Source of the DNA: an uncultured Neisseriaceae bacterium
Lineage (GTDB): Bacteria > Pseudomonadota > Gammaproteobacteria > Burkholderiales > UBA11063
Length of the DNA: 6,231 nt
Assembly: GCA_903891375.1 (NCBI GenBank)
Contig: CAITEL010000130.1
Location: 1 to 6,231, forward strand
Direction: 5' to 3'
Part shown: piece by piece, positions 6,010 through 6,231 of the stretch
Position numbering within the stretch: the first letter of the stretch is position 1
How the letters are laid out: the number at the start of each line of letters is the position of its first letter
Made by a program: the position numbers and the translations under genes
Notes under the pieces: generated by a model
Database searches by the model: none
The model's input: only the letters and a program-made list of their open reading frames with translations
What the model was told of the DNA's origin: nothing

Positions 6010-6231
6010 CTGATTTTTATTTGGTTTTTTATCTTTATTAATTTAATGCTAGTACCTGAGTTTATTAATAACTCCGGACACCTATCCCATGCGCTATTGA
6101 TTGCCTGACGACTGAACTCTTGTATTTGTTTTCTTGATGGTATGGGTAGATTGTTATTTTTTATAAAATAATTTAATAAATTAATTTGACGATTTGCACT
6201 TAATAATTTAAATTGATCTAACGCTAATATG
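6003..6231 (-). CDS. tilS: tRNA(Ile)-lysidine synthase TilS, C-terminal part
   Basis: On the minus strand an open frame enters from the right edge and encodes 75 residues before a TAA. It includes LSANRQINLLNYFIKNNNLP, then IPSRKQIQEFSRQ, AWDRCPELLINSG and a Lys/Ile-rich end. The pattern of RQ-N-L-Y-(6-8)-P-PS, then a helix, then an acidic/Pro segment and a short strand matches the substrate-binding region of TilS (E. coli: [21 protein letters not shown]). TilS adds lysine to C34 of the CAU-anticodon isoleucine tRNA so that it reads AUA, and is normally essential. The frame stops right after this region, so the extra C-terminal TilS domain of E. coli-type enzymes seems absent. The catalytic N-terminal part lies outside the window. 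The call rests on a short stretch. Confidence 0.68.
   Translation of the reverse strand, partial: ILALDQFKLLSANRQINLLNYFIKNNNLPIPSRKQIQEFSRQAINSAWDRCPELLINSGTSIKLIKIKNQIKISN

Overview
The window comes from an AT-rich bacterial chromosome carrying the dnaA-dnaN replication-initiation locus. HtpG, DnaA and the beta clamp all read like gammaproteobacterial proteins (for example DnaA ...ARPRQIAMTL...[21 protein letters not shown] and a clamp ending MPLRV). The AT richness, an exported HAD-type acid phosphatase and a PAS-LuxR regulator would suit a host-associated lineage such as Legionellales or Coxiella-like bacteria. That placement is inference and no taxon is asserted.

Layout, left to right. 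(1) 2-382: the 3' end of htpG, closed by a strong intrinsic terminator (420-458). (2) 653-1438: a secreted HAD-superfamily (subfamily IIIB type) acid phosphatase with its own -10 box and Shine-Dalgarno site. (3) 1439-1666: a spacer with two candidate dnaA promoters. (4) 1667-3076 and 3094-4209: dnaA and dnaN, 17 bases apart, apparently one operon. (5) 4210-4570: a 361-base region with no intact gene. It holds a hairpin oriented as a minus-strand terminator, a perfect 17-base palindrome, a promoter-like TGGTACAAT, and a decayed copy of the C-terminal tail of the next gene. (6) 4571-6001: a 476-residue protein that appears to fuse an N-terminal GNAT/autoinducer-synthase-like acyltransferase fold, a PAS domain and a LuxR-type helix-turn-helix. 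(7) 6003-6231: the 3' end of a minus-strand gene that reads as tilS, convergent with the regulator and separated from it by one base.

How the genes relate. DnaA opens the origin and DnaN clamps the polymerase, the usual pair. The recF gene that commonly follows dnaN is absent here and the regulator region sits in its place. The regulator and the remnant upstream show that this site once carried at least two related LuxR-type genes in the same orientation. The most interesting object is the GNAT-PAS-LuxR fusion: if the first domain is catalytic, one polypeptide would carry signal synthesis or acyl transfer, sensing and DNA binding together. The sequence supports the domain order but not a substrate.

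No tRNA, rRNA, CRISPR array or intact insertion sequence was seen, and no convincing DnaA-box cluster marks an origin within the window.
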